Below the pieces are notes generated by a model. The model had not been told where the DNA came from, searched no databases, and saw only the letters and a list, made by a program, of their open reading frames with translations. This document shows positions 34,201 to 45,899 of a stretch of 64,000 nucleotides of DNA, piece after piece. Every line of letters begins with the position of its first letter. Position 1 is the stretch's first letter. The translations under genes were made by a program, and so were the position numbers. The DNA is taken from positions 930,001-994,000 of the forward strand of contig JAIUPT010000031.1 in NCBI GenBank assembly GCA_022315425.1. The letters run 5' to 3'. This stretch comes from Pseudevernia furfuracea (lineage: Eukaryota; Ascomycota; Lecanoromycetes; Lecanorales; Parmeliaceae).

Positions 34201-36496
34201 GCAGCAGGGACGTTCTGGTGCTGTCGCTTCACTGTCTGATGGTTTACGAGCTAGACCTTTCGTTGCTTTTGGCATGGCGGGTGCGCTGGTGGAGGGTTCG
34301 AGACGATCACGTTGGTGGCATTTGTGCTCATGAGTTCCACGCTGTTTTAAAAACTCAGACGCATCTTGGTTCATGGCATGTGCGCTCAAGCTATGTGTGT
34401 TATAATGTTCAATGAACACCAAGCCACAATGAAATCACTCTAATAATACTTTTGGAACTATCTCACTAATCAAACAAACTTCTGTGGGGGGGGGAAGAGT
34501 TTCGGGGGGTTTTTTTTCTTGACCAACGGGCTGATTGAATAGAACATAGATGGCTGGCGGGCCAATCCAATCCGAGGTCATTGTTGTTACCAAGGACTGT
34601 TCTTACCCCCACCCCCCCTCCCCCCCCGGCCTTGGGCAGAAGCACCCATTGCTTTTTTGGCAGCATGGAACTAGACATGTCCCAGAGCCTGCAACCCGTA
34701 GTCTCGCGGCCGTAAAAAAAAGCTTCGAGCGTTTCAGCGAGCATGGAGTTGTGAAATCAAGGCCATGGACGCCACGAGACTTGGATCAGCCTGAAGAGGA
34801 TAGAAACTAACCGGATGGGAGGTTTTCTTGTGTGTCTTGGTGGGCTTGAGGAAAATCTGAAAAGCGACGAGGAGCTTGGTGAAAAGGGGGGGGGGGTTTG
34901 GGTTGATAGTACTTGTGGTATCTCAGACGCGAGAAGTGGGAGACTGGCTGAGTTCCGGGGGGTTGATGAGTCATTTTTCGGTATCATGACTGCCAGCTAG
35001 GGCCTGCGAGGAAGGAGGTTAGATGTGGGAGGCCGGGTTTGGATCTATAAACCCGAGGACGTCAGGGAATAACGAGAATAAGCAGGTCGATCTCACGGAT
35101 TCCGCTAGGAATTTTGGAATCTGCTCGTTCTTGATGGTCAAGAGTAAGATTAGTAAGGGAGGCAGGAACGCTGGACGAAATGGTTCCATTGGAACAGGCG
35201 GGTCTCAATTTCCTGGAACCGGGTTCATCAGCAGGGAGACTGAGGGTTAGCCAAGGGAATCAAAAACAAATTCCCTGAAGCCGGGCACGTACTAGGTAGG
35301 TTGAGCCTTTTTGCTTACACTTTGCAACTGCCCCTATAGGATGATTGGATGTTCGTTCCGGCGCTCCTGGCAAAAGACACTAATTCCGATAGCCCGGTTG
35401 CCTCGTACGCTCATCATTACGACGTGTCCAGACTTGACCGAATAAGATTGGAACAAGAACTCACGAGTCATGCGCCGATCGCAAGGTCTTTTCGGTTTTG
35501 AATAGTTTGCAAAGGGTTAAGTGCTCAAGATGCTGGAGGAAGACCGAATGCAGGAAACACCGGCTTGATCCACCTATCGGAGCTTGCTCATTGAGATGGC
35601 ATAAGACGGTATAATTCCCTCAAATGATGAAGGCCAATCATTTCAGAGTATAGCAAGGGAAGGTTGTTCTGGGAAGGTGCCGTCAAAATGTTGGGGCCAG
35701 GCTAGGGAAGGTGGACGTCATGGAAGGTCAAGCCGGCATCGCCGCCCTGAGACCTGAGCTGGGAAGCCTGAGAAGACTGCGGCTCTAGTCCACATGTCAG
35801 CATTGACTTCAGACATGGCTGGTCTAGAATTTTTGAGCCTTACGAAGACAGTGCAATAGGTGTAAAGCGGCAGGGTCGAGTGCATAGGGCCGCCTGAGAT
35901 AGTCAGCTTTGTCAGGAAAAATCGAAGCATTCGAGGCTCTGACTAATTGACAAAGATGGGGCAATTCTCAAGCTAGCCCTCCACATTGCAGGTGTTAGAC
36001 AGTTCATCACCCTTGCCCAACCACAGTGCCCGCTAGCGTAGAGATCGAGCTCCTCTATAGCCGAGAAAATTCCAATATCGTAAAAAAGCCTGTTGTCCAA
36101 GCCCCGAGGCCGAAGGTGGAGGCTAAGGAAGGATAGATTACACAGTTCAAGAGGAAGAGCTAGTTAAAAATCTCGGAAGTCCCGACTTGCAGCTTCCAAA
36201 CTTTGACAAGGCAGAACCGCGCAGTTTCTTTTGCATCAAACTTTCGAAGAATGCTGTGTAAGACATCCCATCTCCTCGATCCTGAAGTTACCGCACTGTC
36301 GACTCTACCAAACCTTGTCATTTTCCTAAGTCCGTATAAGAAGAAATCTAACGCCCACTGTAGAACATGTTTGGAAAGACAAGAACATAGCACAGAAAAC
36401 GAGGATCCGTTTCTTGCAGGAAGAAAAACACTCTGAATATTTAAGGGTTGGATGTGTGTAGCTGGACTGCTGCCTCAACATATCAGAAATCTCATC
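34201..36496. other. Long intergenic region with G-runs
   Basis: About 2.3 kb without a supportable gene. Homopolymer G runs occur near 34486-34493 and 34887-34897, and C-rich tracts near 34607-34627. A TATA-like ATATTTAA near 36438-36445 may serve the next gene. Confidence 0.5.
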
Positions 36497-37003
36497 AGTA
36501 CGTCCCGCAAACAGCCGCCTCCAAGCCTAATAGCACGCTGACAGTGTGACAACAGTGTCTAAAGATATTGAGCAGATCTCAGCTGTCTTGAATGCCTACC
36601 AAGATGCCCTCAACAATGCAAGCGTTGAAGACGCCGTGAAGCTCTACACTCAAGATGGCATCGTCATGCCCCAACACTCCCCCTCATTCGTCGGCATTGC
36701 CAACGTGCGCAAGGCCTACGAAGGCTTCTTCGAGGTCATCGAGTTCGATGTCAAATTCGACATCCAGGAGGTCGTGCCTGTCAGCCCTGAATACGCCTTC
36801 GCTCGTAAGCATTGAGCAGGACCTATGCGCTAAGCCCTGGCAGCTGACCAAATGCAGGTACCAACTCGGCTGGCACCACTGTCGTCAAAGGTCGTGGCAA
36901 AGGGAACGAGGCCAATCAGGAGCTGTTCGTGTTCAAGAAAGTCGGCGGCGAATGGAAGATCGCACGCTACTGCTTCTCGACAACCAATCCTCCTCCGAAG
37001 TAA
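36497..37003 (+). CDS. NTF2-like (SnoaL/SgcJ type) small protein
   Basis: Cone-shaped NTF2-fold protein of 131 residues. It reads MSKDIEQISAVLNAYQDALN, then VEDAVKLYTQDGIVMPQHSP and VFKKVGGEWKIARYCFSTTN. Exons are 36497, 36556-36804 and 36858-37003. The start codon itself appears to be split: the first exon ends in A at 36497 before GTACGT, and the next begins TGTCTAAAG after AACAG, with a GCTGAC branch site 14 nt upstream. An in-frame ATG at 36452 could add 15 residues, but it lies only about 7 nt after a TATA-like box, so the split ATG is preferred. The fold binds small hydrophobic ligands or acts as an isomerase or cyclase; no specific function can be assigned. Confidence 0.82.
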
Positions 37004-37999
37004 GGACACGGTGGATGGGTCAGCAGGGATGACATTCAGATTTGAAATGTGTTATTAGGCGACGAAACACTGCTTGGAAATCACAGATGGAAAGGAAAAC
37101 GGTTGGCAACCGAAGGCTAGGTGCTGAACATGGTTTGATGCTTCTGAAGCGGAGGGTCAATGTAGCCTAGTCTAAAACAAGTATTTGAGATAGCCATGAT
37201 CTCGGTTGCCATATGCCTCGTTCCTATATATTGCAAGCGATGGCGTGTTTCCAACGTTGGTACAGGACCAGCAAGTTATGAAGAGCTTCAAGGTTCTAGC
37301 CAAGGAAGCAGAAAGTCCGGTGTCTGGCCACGGGGTAGCGTATCTTAAATGCAGCTGCTCATCAACATTTTGGACCTATCCCCAGCGTTATCGGAGGGCG
37401 AAAGAAGTCCACGGAAAGGTGGCCCGCTGCTCGTACGCCGTTTGGGACAGCATTGGTGTGACATGTGAGGTATTGGCAATCATGTCGATGGGATTTTGAA
37501 CCGATCTCGTTGGCTTTGTAATCCATCAAGACGAGAGCTACGGGCAGTCCGATGCAGCTCCATGCATCATGAGGATCCGAGAAGAGTTTTCCTACATCTT
37601 CAAATGAAGTTCATGGTTTGATTGGGTTAGCATTTGATATCCGGCTAAACTAAGTTAAGTTAAGGTAGCAAGCCTGGCGGCAACTGTACCTTAGCCTTGG
37701 CGCCGATCGTTCTTACAAAGCAGATTTCAAACAACCATTAAGTCCATTATTCACGATTGAATTTCTCAAGCTTTTACCAACGACCGATGTGTGTCCAAGT
37801 TTTCTAAGCATTGGAAATGGAAGACAATCAGCCGCCAATGTGGGGAGTCTGGGGGTCTACCCCACGTCAAATCGTTGGGACGGAGGAGCCAACGATTGAG
37901 TGCAAGGACTCAAAATGTGCCTCGCTCGCACTGCCTCCCAGGTCCATAGACTTCCGCTCTCTCGCTCTTTGACGGAAACCGAGCACCGCCATTGCTACA
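37004..37999. other. Intergenic between two NTF2-fold genes
   Basis: No gene seen. An inverted pair TTAAGGTA/TACCTTAG sits at 37660-37694. Confidence 0.55.
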
Positions 38000-38583
38000 A
38001 TGTCGTCGTCTACACCTATCGAGGTCGTCAAGAAGCTACTCAGCAACACACTCAATCCTGAGGTCAGTCCCCCTCTACTCGTGCCTAATCGCAGGAAAGC
38101 TAGGTATTGACCCCCGAGTAGGTAGTCAGAGAGCTCGTTGCCCCAGATGCGACTTATGTATCACTCAACTACGACAATCCTGATCTTACCAAGATCCTGC
38201 CATACGCAGGCAGCCACACAAAAGGTACCACGCTATCTTGCCTGCGTTGAGCGGTTGGGCTTACAAGTGTCGCAGCCGGCCCACAAGCTATCATTGATAC
38301 CTTTGCCACCGTCAATCGGATCTGGGCCAAAGAAGCTTTTGATATCCAGACCATCTTGGGCGCTGGAGAAGATGTCGCGGTCTTTGGCAGCTTCACCTAT
38401 CGCTCGAGATCGTTGGGGCAGGTGTCGGTCAGCCCGTTTTCGGTCTGGTGTAAGGTCAGTGAAGAGGGAAAGGTGACATACATGCAGTTCCTGGAAGACA
38501 CTCTTGGATCGACGGATAGCTTTAAAAAGGGGGGACAGAAGCAATATGTCGTGTTCGAAGAGAAGGGAGAGATTGAGGTGTAG
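38000..38583 (+). CDS. SnoaL-like / NTF2-fold small protein
   Basis: Exons are 38000-38062, 38122-38224 and 38276-38583, giving 157 residues. It reads MSSSTPIEVVKKLLSNTLNP, then VAPDATYVSLNYDNPDL, AIIDTFATVNRIWAKEAFDI and GEDVAVFGSFTYRSRSLG. The layout of helix pair, strand with VAVFG and closing KVTYMQFLEDTL strand is that of ketosteroid-isomerase-like proteins. Function is unknown; candidate roles are stress response or small-molecule modification. It is tandem with, but not closely similar to, the NTF2-like gene 1 kb upstream. Confidence 0.87.
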
Positions 38584-39277
38584 TTGAAAGTGGGAAGGGG
38601 CTGCAGGCACAAGAGAAGGTTTGGTGAAGAATGGAGAGGTCAGTATTACTCGTATATGTTGTTGCACCGCCACAGCTTTGATTCGGTGAGTCTTAAAAGA
38701 GCAGACCTTGAGACAGCATAGCGCTATATACTCTACAATTTCTCGAGCTGTCCATGGCATTGATGACCTCAGCTTTCTCTCCTGACGCCATCGCCATGCG
38801 AGCCATGCTCGGTTTGGACCACTAACCCATTGATTAGGGTTACGATAAGGCTGAAGGAGGCCAGAAACGTACTAGTCACTGACACTACTCTACATGTAGT
38901 TAGCATTTAGCAATCATGATAATGACTTTCGGGTCTAGACTTGTCCAGTCACCCCTCTTCCGCCACAAGAAACTGAAGCAAGAAAGAAAACAGGTCTGAG
39001 GCGATCAGGTGACTGCCAAGTTGCCAAGTGTCAACCGGTGACCGAAGCTTCTTTCCGCTTGGCCTCGTGCCAGCTTCCAAGCTTCTCAGTGACTATGCGT
39101 ATAGCTCAAATCCTAGGTCAGAAAGCATCTCACTCCCTTTACCCCGTTGTCAATTCATGTCACCAATGTTAAACATGCTCCCTATTCACATGTATCCTCA
39201 TTGTCCTTCAAAACCAGTGGTCACACTCCTTCATCAATGACTCTCCGAATGCAGACTGCACGCTTCAAATTGCCAGA
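38584..39277. other. Intergenic, no gene seen
   Basis: 3' flank of the SnoaL-like gene and promoter of the Cys-rich secreted protein gene. No coding pattern. Confidence 0.55.
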
Positions 39278-39997
39278 ATGGTGACTCGAATCTACCCCCC
39301 ATTCCTCCTCTTCTTGCTCTCTCTCCACTACTGCTTGACCTCATCTCAGAACAGCGTTGGAAGCTTCTTCACAGCAATCTACCTGAATGGCGCTCCTGTC
39401 GCCTCCTACCAAACATCCTGCTCTGATATGGGCCAATCGCAATACTGCTGCGCCTCTGGTCAATCATGCGCTTGGGACGACGCAGGCAAGGTGGCATGTT
39501 GCGCGTCTGGGTACAATTGTCAGGGTAGCGCATACAGCTCGAATGCAGGCGCTGCAGGGCAATACTACACCTCGTCGTCGTCAACATGGAATCAAGCGGA
39601 GCAAACCACAACCGTCTACGAAAGTGCGAGTCAAAACTGCAATTGCCAGTCGTCGACCGCGCTGAACGTCGTCCCAATTGTCGCTGTGACAGAGGCCACT
39701 GTCGTGTCCTACTACTCCTCAACCACGACGAGCTATTACAACCCCACAACATCAACATACTCTCCGTACACTACGACCACAACAGCGGTAGCAGGACAAG
39801 AGGCGGAGGTGACAAGCTCGGGAAGTTGTTCAAAGGGATATAGCACCATAGTAGAGGCGAACGTCGGTGCTCCTACACGAGTCGTGGGCTGTTATGTCAT
39901 TATCAATGAGGGTGGGAGGACGCAGGGCCAGGGCAGCGGAGTGCAGGTGTTGCTTGGGGCTATGAGCTTTTTTGCTATTGTGATAGGCACGCTGTAG
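39278..39997 (+). CDS. Cys-rich secreted protein, probably GPI-anchored
   Basis: Intronless, 239 residues. An N-terminal signal peptide (about residues 1-23) is followed by a Cys-rich module at about residues 47-81 containing QYCCASGQSCAWDDAGKVAC. A Ser/Thr/Tyr-rich stalk follows, and a C-terminal hydrophobic tail (VLLGAMSFFAIVIGTL) is preceded by a small-residue region, as in GPI signal sequences. It is likely a cell-surface or wall protein. I do not recognise a named family; the module resembles small Cys-rich domains of fungal wall proteins. Confidence 0.8.
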   Translation: MVTRIYPPFLLFLLSLHYCLTSSQNSVGSFFTAIYLNGAPVASYQTSCSDMGQSQYCCASGQSCAWDDAGKVACCASGYNCQGSAYSSNAGAAGQYYTSSSSTWNQAEQTTTVYESASQNCNCQSSTALNVVPIVAVTEATVVSYYSSTTTSYYNPTTSTYSPYTTTTTAVAGQEAEVTSSGSCSKGYSTIVEANVGAPTRVVGCYVIINEGGRTQGQGSGVQVLLGAMSFFAIVIGTL

Positions 39998-40350
39998 TAA
40001 TGATAATGATTTGCACATAATGTCAACCAGAGCAACCAGAGCCTCCGGAGACTCCACCCAAGCCCCCCAAATTCACCATATCGTAAATCCTACTTTGTAG
40101 TCGAGTTTGTTCTGATGGAATGTGAATCTTACAGGGCTTCGCCAGCACTTGCCGCTATGAGCATATGTATCGTTTCTTGCCGCAGATCACCTGCGATAGC
40201 CGCCAGCCTTGTACGGCTGCAGGCTACACATACGATTACGACTATGATTCTTGGAGCGGCATAGTGTGTAGATCATGCCCTCTAAGTATCTCATACCCTC
40301 TAAGTATCTCATGCCCACACCCTTCTCTCGACATCGCACTGATAGCAGCA
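39998..40350. other. 5' flank of the Zn2Cys6 gene
   Basis: The reading frame of the regulator stays open upstream to 40165, but this part includes an 18-bp tandem duplication (40274-40309) and lacks regulator-like sequence. It is treated as promoter and 5' UTR. Confidence 0.55.
40274..40309. repeat. 18-bp tandem repeat, two copies plus a partial third
   Basis: Two copies of CAT(G/A)CCCTCTAAGTATCT end to end, followed by CATGCCC of a third, shortly upstream of the proposed regulator start. Confidence 0.85.
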
Positions 40351-42993
40351 ATGGAACCAGCTTTTGGACCTCCGCAAAGTTCACCGGCGGTGCTTACGAT
40401 ACCAGAGGATGAGGAAGTCGAACATGACGCGACCATCAAGCAAGGGAAGAGCCAACAGGGTACCATTGGAGCCTGTGATGCTTGCCGGATGAGAAAAGTG
40501 CGGTGTCTTGCCAATGAGGATTCGAGGTCCTCGAAATGCCAACGCTGTGCGAGAGCAAGCAGAGAATGTGTACGACCCCTACCACCCCCAATACCATCCT
40601 GCTCATGCCGAGACTATAGCATGGGGGCACTGCAGAAGCTAATAACTTCACAGGTGTACACTACGCACAGCAAGACCCGCCGCCGAAAGAGAACGGATAC
40701 AAGGGTGAAAGAGCTTGAACAACGGGTTGCGGAGATGAGCTTCCTCCTGGAACACCGGAGGAGTAGCTCTACACCGTCGAGTGTCGAGAAAGAGGACGAT
40801 GTAGTCGACACTCAGGCGATAAACAGCGACATTGGAGGGGTCTATTCATTCTCAAACAGCAGTCTCAGTCCAGGAGCATCTACTAAAGACGATCCGTGTG
40901 TGGGCCATGGCAAACAGCAAGGACTATCGCAGAACTTCCCCTTGTCCAACCGGGTCTGGGAACAGAACACCGAAGATCCCGAGCCAACATCGGATGTAAT
41001 CGATCGTGGCATACTGAACATAGCCAAGGCGACGGAGCTATACAAAAGATATGTTGATGCACTTCTGCCACAATATCCAGCAGTTCCACTACGCTGTACC
41101 ATGGCCGAGCTTAGATCGCAAAAACCTACCCTCTTCTTGGCTGTGCTGGCGGCAAGTTCAGGAGCCTCAGATCCGTCCTTGAACCGTAGACTGAATCTGG
41201 AGATCCACAGGGTATATGCCCGGAAAATTTCCATCCAGGGACTCAAGTCGCTCGAGCTGGTACAGTCTCTTTTGGTTTCGATTCTCTGGACTTACCCTCC
41301 AGAGAAGTTCGAGGATGTGAAATTTCATCAACAGATAAATATGGCAGCTACGATGGCATTAGATTTGGGGCTTGCCAAAAAGCCAAAAGGGAGTTCGATG
41401 GGGCAGCAACCCTCGAAAGTGGCCTTCGCCGGGCAACATCCCGATTGGGCTGAGGACCAGAGACCCACGAGGTTTCCTGATGGGGCACCTCTCGATGTTT
41501 CTTATGAGGCAGGGACTGCGGACCATGTCATGGCCCCAAAGATGCATTTGCCGGATAGTGGTTCCTTAGAGAGCCGTCGAACATTGTTGGCGTGTTACCT
41601 GTTCTGTGCTTCGGTGTCTATGAGTCTGCGACTTCCAAACTTCCTACGTTATTCTTCTTGGATGGCGGATTGCTCTGAAGCCCTGAGAACATCCCCGGAT
41701 GCTGCGCCTACTGACAAGAGGTTTGTGGCATGGGTCCAGCTACAACGTCTTGTCGAGGAGTGCGGAACAAGTTTTGCATTAGACAGCCCTGACAATACGG
41801 TCAGCTTGGCAGATGAGCGCATTCAGCTCATGCTTCAGAGCTACGAGAAGCAAATGGGAGCATGGAGGCAACATGCTCTTACCAATGACAATATTATGAA
41901 CCGTTAGTCATCCCCAATGTTGACGTCCAAGAATTGGTGCTCACCCTCATTCAGCTTTCCTGGAGATCACCTACCGAGGTAATGATATTTACCTGCACGA
42001 AATTGCCCTTCACCCTGATCACGATGCCGAAGACTTCAAACCACCATTTTCCGTAGCGGTGAATGATTCCCTGCCGCATCCCCCGACAAGTCCTCTGACT
42101 CCACCGTACATCAATGCGATCATTCAGTGTATCTCTTCATCAGATGCTCTGATAGAGACCTTTCTGAACATGAGGTACGTAAAATTCGAAGTACTTGAAT
42201 CCCTCAACAGTTCCTATCATCCGGGTCATAGAATATATTTCAGGAGCAAATAGTTCTTATTGCTCCTCTGGAATATCTAGTAACCCAAATTGTCGGCCGG
42301 AGACTTACTGACCTGGATATCTTCTACAGTGTCCAACAGATCCGCGCAACCCCAACGCTCGTCTATGTCCGCCTGGTCTATGCTGTCGTCATTCTGATCA
42401 AATTGTCCATCAGTACGAGTACAACCAAGCTCGGAAAAGTGCTGAAACCAGAGGATATAAAGGTCTCACTCCATCTCGAGAAGCTTCTCGTCCATCTCAA
42501 GGCGGTGGCCACGCTGGACGACCAAGAAATACATACGCTTGGGGCTAAATTCCTCCAAATGTTGACCAAACTTAAAGTCTGGTTCCAACAACAAGGGCAG
42601 CCATACAGGCCGGCAAAGGAGGAAACGCAGCCGGCAGCAACCTTTGAGCCTTCTAGAGCATCGGAGTTGAAACGAGAAGACCCTTCACACTACTCGGATA
42701 ATTCTGAATATCTTGACGATTTCAGCAAGGCTCCTACCATGAATACAACCGCGTGGCCAAATCAGTTCCCATCATCTAAGGGCTACGCTGATCCAAACTA
42801 CTCCTTGCAACCGCCTTGGAATGACATGGCATTCGACTTCCCAATGGAGCTCGATCCGAATCTATTCGCGCATTTGATACAGGCTGACCAAAGTCAGAAT
42901 TATCAAGACAGCGAAATGTCGAACGTGGGGGCCTTCAATCAAGTGGATTATCTCAATAACATGCCTGACTTCGGCAGCTGGCCCATGCAATGA
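40351..42993 (+). CDS. Zn2Cys6 binuclear-cluster transcription factor
   Basis: Exons are 40351-40569, 40654-41902, 41955-42174 and 42330-42993, giving 783 residues. The zinc cluster CDACRMRKVRC with CQRCARASREC uses Cys 42, 45, 52, 63, 66 and 73. After the first intron come the basic linker SKTRRRKRTDTRVKELEQRV and a short coiled coil. The fungal-specific transcription factor middle region follows (LQSLLVSILWTYPPEKF is in its first part; VRLVYAVVILIKLSIS near its end). The last 200 residues are acidic and Gln/Asn-rich, a likely activation region. Start ATG 40351 is favoured over a longer in-frame ATG at 40165. The 84-nt first intron falls right after the sixth Cys and contains no stop. Target pathway is unknown. 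Confidence 0.92.
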
Positions 42994-44937
42994 TACGCGG
43001 AATCTTGGGGTAAGGGGGTTGGGGCCATATTAACATTTTCTGGAGTTGTCCTCGTTGCTGTCACCTTGGATGGTCAGTCGGGGACATTGTCAGTTTCTTC
43101 AGCTTGTATTCTGTTCAACAACGTTCACTCTGTCTTGCTTAGGGATCTTCACCTCTCACTGCGGTGTGATTTTTGAGTATTCATCTGATCTTCGGTGATT
43201 TAAAACGCTTGCTTCACTCATCGGCGTCATTTACCGGTGTTTAAAACCTTACGCATTTTCAACCTTTCGTATCTACCACCATAGAGTTTTACTATTTAGA
43301 CAATTAGAATGCTATTGACCTTAGCACATCATCTATTGATGGTTGCTCATGTGTCTGGGCGTAACGAGGCTTTCTTTATCCCTGCCGATCAAGCCCTTTT
43401 GTCATCGCTCTCTCCAAGATAATGCTCGTGGTTTCACCATCTGCCATCTAATTTACCTTCTCTACCTGCCTCATGTTGATCTTGTTCATCGACGGGCCAC
43501 TGAAGACCCTGAATAGTACGACATTTCTCTGGTGATTGAGCCGAAACTCAGGAATTTTCGCTTCGTGTATTAGCTTTTATGCTGAATATGGCGACCGGCA
43601 TTTCATGTCTTCGTGGGCCAATTGAGCTTACTGTTGAGTGCAGTTCCTCCGCGATGACATTTCCGTGGTGAAATGGCATTTTGGCCGAGTAGGGGCTAAA
43701 CGGAGAGTGAGCGCCGTGTGTTGCCGAACTTCTACGCTTATGCACCAGAATCATCCCATCCACAGTCATCGTGTCCGTCCGTATCATGCTCAAATAGCTC
43801 TGTCATCATGTCTTTTTTTTTTTTTTTTTTGGAAGGCCACTACCATACATATACATACATACATATATACATACATACACTCCACCTGCTCTAACGAAGC
43901 TGTGAATGACTCTCTACCTTCCGAAGCCGCCTTGTACTGACTCCGACGAGACGGCGATGGCTCCCCTCGTACGCTGGTACCAATCCCCAGCTTTGTGCGC
44001 GGTACTTACGCCGTCAATGCGGGGCGTATTTGAAGGCCCCCATACCCACATCGACACCCTCCGAATGCGGGGAATTCAAACGGGTTGGTTTTTGGGGCAA
44101 ACGCACACAGAACTGATGCCAGAAGGCTTTCACAGAGGCGAATCCAAGAGCATGAGGGCAAGAGATACTGACTTTGGAGTCGTCCGTGAGAATCATCATT
44201 ATTCCAGTTCTTCACCCAGGGGGGGTTCTCCTCGAATAGCCGGGGTTCCGCTCAATATACAGTCCGCTGCCCATTAATCACTCGCCAAAGCGGCGGGGAA
44301 ACTCTCTTCGCTGGATTCCTCCTATTTTTCGCGTCCGATCAACAATCTTTCTCGTCCCCTGGTGGTGGATCTCGCAACCTCGGGACTTTGGTGAACTGGT
44401 GTGTATCCCGAATACTGATGTGGGGCAGTGCCGACGGACCGGATTTCCGCGAGACGTCGAGCGTCACTGGCGAAGCGGATTCGTACTACCAGTTCTCCGT
44501 CTACCTCGGGAGGAAAGAACAAAGTTATCGGCGTTTGATGTATCACTCCGCCGACATGGTCCGTCCTTCGTTTGACCCGATCAGTTGAAGTTTTAGCTAA
44601 CGCGAAAGTCACACTGGCAGTAAAATATTCCCTTGCTCCCTTCGATGCGGAGGAAATGAAGAACGCGGTGTTCAGGTTGAGTGGCGGTGACTTTGTATCT
44701 CGAAGTAAGCCTTTACTTGAATTCCTTCGCACAAGCATTCTTTGGAGGTTGACACAGTCATAGGAAAGCAGATCGGGATATCGTTGAATATCAAGAGGTC
44801 AGGACTTCTGCTTTCGGAATTCCTTCATCGATCTCTTGCCGTTTCTCTTGTCATAATCTTCCATCAGCTCCTTAGCCTTGTCCAGATCTTCCGCATTGTA
44901 CCAGACATTGTGGGCTGCTGCGTATCCAGCAAAACGA
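42994..44937. other. Gene-poor start of the accessory region
   Basis: No intact gene. Poly-T near 43808-43829 and a CATA/TATA microsatellite at 43842-43878 are present. A minus-strand stretch at about 44813-44930 reads like protein (GYAAAHNVWYNAEDLDKAKE then LMEDYDKRNGKRSMKEF) but has no start or continuation. Confidence 0.5.
43808..43878. repeat. Poly-T and (CATA)n simple repeats
   Basis: A run of about 21 T is followed by CATA/TACA units. It marks the change from the core block to the accessory segment. Confidence 0.85.
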
Positions 44938-45337
44938 AGCCGAGCTAAACAGAGACTGGAAGTACGGCTTTCTCTTATGGAGTATCCTGGACCCGACAGC
45001 GCGGAAGTCTTTTAGAACGTTTCAAAAGTTCGAGGACAGACTTGGGGACCATTCCGGCCGAGGACGACTGACCTTGGACGCAAGTTCAAACCCATACGGC
45101 CTTCTGGTCCATGACGGATACTGGCCGTCGAGTGTTCCCGACCTAAGGCAGGATTCTCTCAACCAATTTCTAGATCAGAACATGGACGTATCATCCCCGT
45201 CCGTCAGCAAAGTTTTCAACAACTTCTCTAGGCCCTCCAAGGATTTGGAGTCAAGTGATCTCAGCCATGACGTACCAGTAGCTGTCATTGTTGTCAGTCC
45301 GGTCAAAAGAGACCTCAACAAAACTTACTCATGTTAA
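44938..45337 (+). pseudogene. Unknown protein fragment
   Basis: One frame stays open from about 44938 to the stop near 45337 and reads like globular protein (DWKYGFLLWSILDPTARKSF, then SNPYGLLVHDGYWPSSVPDL). There is no ATG at its start and no recognisable family. It may be a truncated gene or an internal exon of a lost gene. Confidence 0.35.
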
Positions 45338-45350
45338 TACACACCTTGCA

Positions 45351-45367
45351 CCCCTAACCCTAACCCC
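45351..45367. repeat. Two telomere-type CCCTAA units
   Basis: CCCCTAACCCTAACCCC, i.e. two units of the common fungal telomere repeat flanked by extra C, about 40 bp upstream of the next relic's ATG. It may be an interstitial telomere trace or a promoter telobox. Confidence 0.6.
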
Positions 45368-45408
45368 AGTCTCCTCTCCGATTTCTTATCCTTATCAAAC
45401 TTATCAGC

Positions 45409-45852
45409 ATGGCTCAGTTCACTCCTATCAATGTCGACCCAAACGCAAATGGCGGTTACTTCAGTCAACAGCTAGCAGAGGGTGAAGCTCACCTCGATGT
45501 CTTTGCCATCTTTGGACTGCCTGCAGACGGAGATTAGCTAGATCACCGTGCGCTCCGTTCTCACTACCGCATGACCCTCATGCCTCATGTCTTCGAGCGC
45601 GGGACTGCTATCAGTCCAAAGACTCAAGGCCCGGAGATCCCTACCTGGCAGCAAGGAACAAAGCCAAAGACATCTTCTACAACGTGGACCAGGCAGGACT
45701 CAAGCAGCTTCAGACTGCATGGAAAGGCCGGAGCGTCCAGGTCTGAAATCCTGTCGCTGACCCAGGCTCACCGCATGCGTTCGTCCCAGCTGCTGCTAGC
45801 ACGTATCGCTCCAAGCTTGCTCCAAAACTCGCTCGGAGACACTTGCTACTGA
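45409..45852 (+). pseudogene. J-domain-like protein relic
   Basis: ATG 45409 starts MAQFTPINVDPNANGGYFSQ and DVFAIFGLPADGD, then an in-frame TAG at 45535-45537, then LDHRALRSHYRMTLM. The reading continues in another frame as KAKDIFYNVDQAGLKQLQTA. Spacing and sequence resemble DnaJ helix I-II, but the HPD tripeptide is replaced by Pro-His-Val. A stop plus at least one frame change mark it as broken. The family call is tentative. Confidence 0.4.
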
Positions 45853-45899
45853 GGTTTGTACAGGGCGGAGCGCTGAGAATAACCATACTAATGCACAGC

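Noticed and set aside
36541..36560. Acceptor at 36544 for the NTF2-like gene
   Set aside because: It would give an immediate in-frame TGA with the upstream ATG frame, and sits too close to the GCTGAC branch site.
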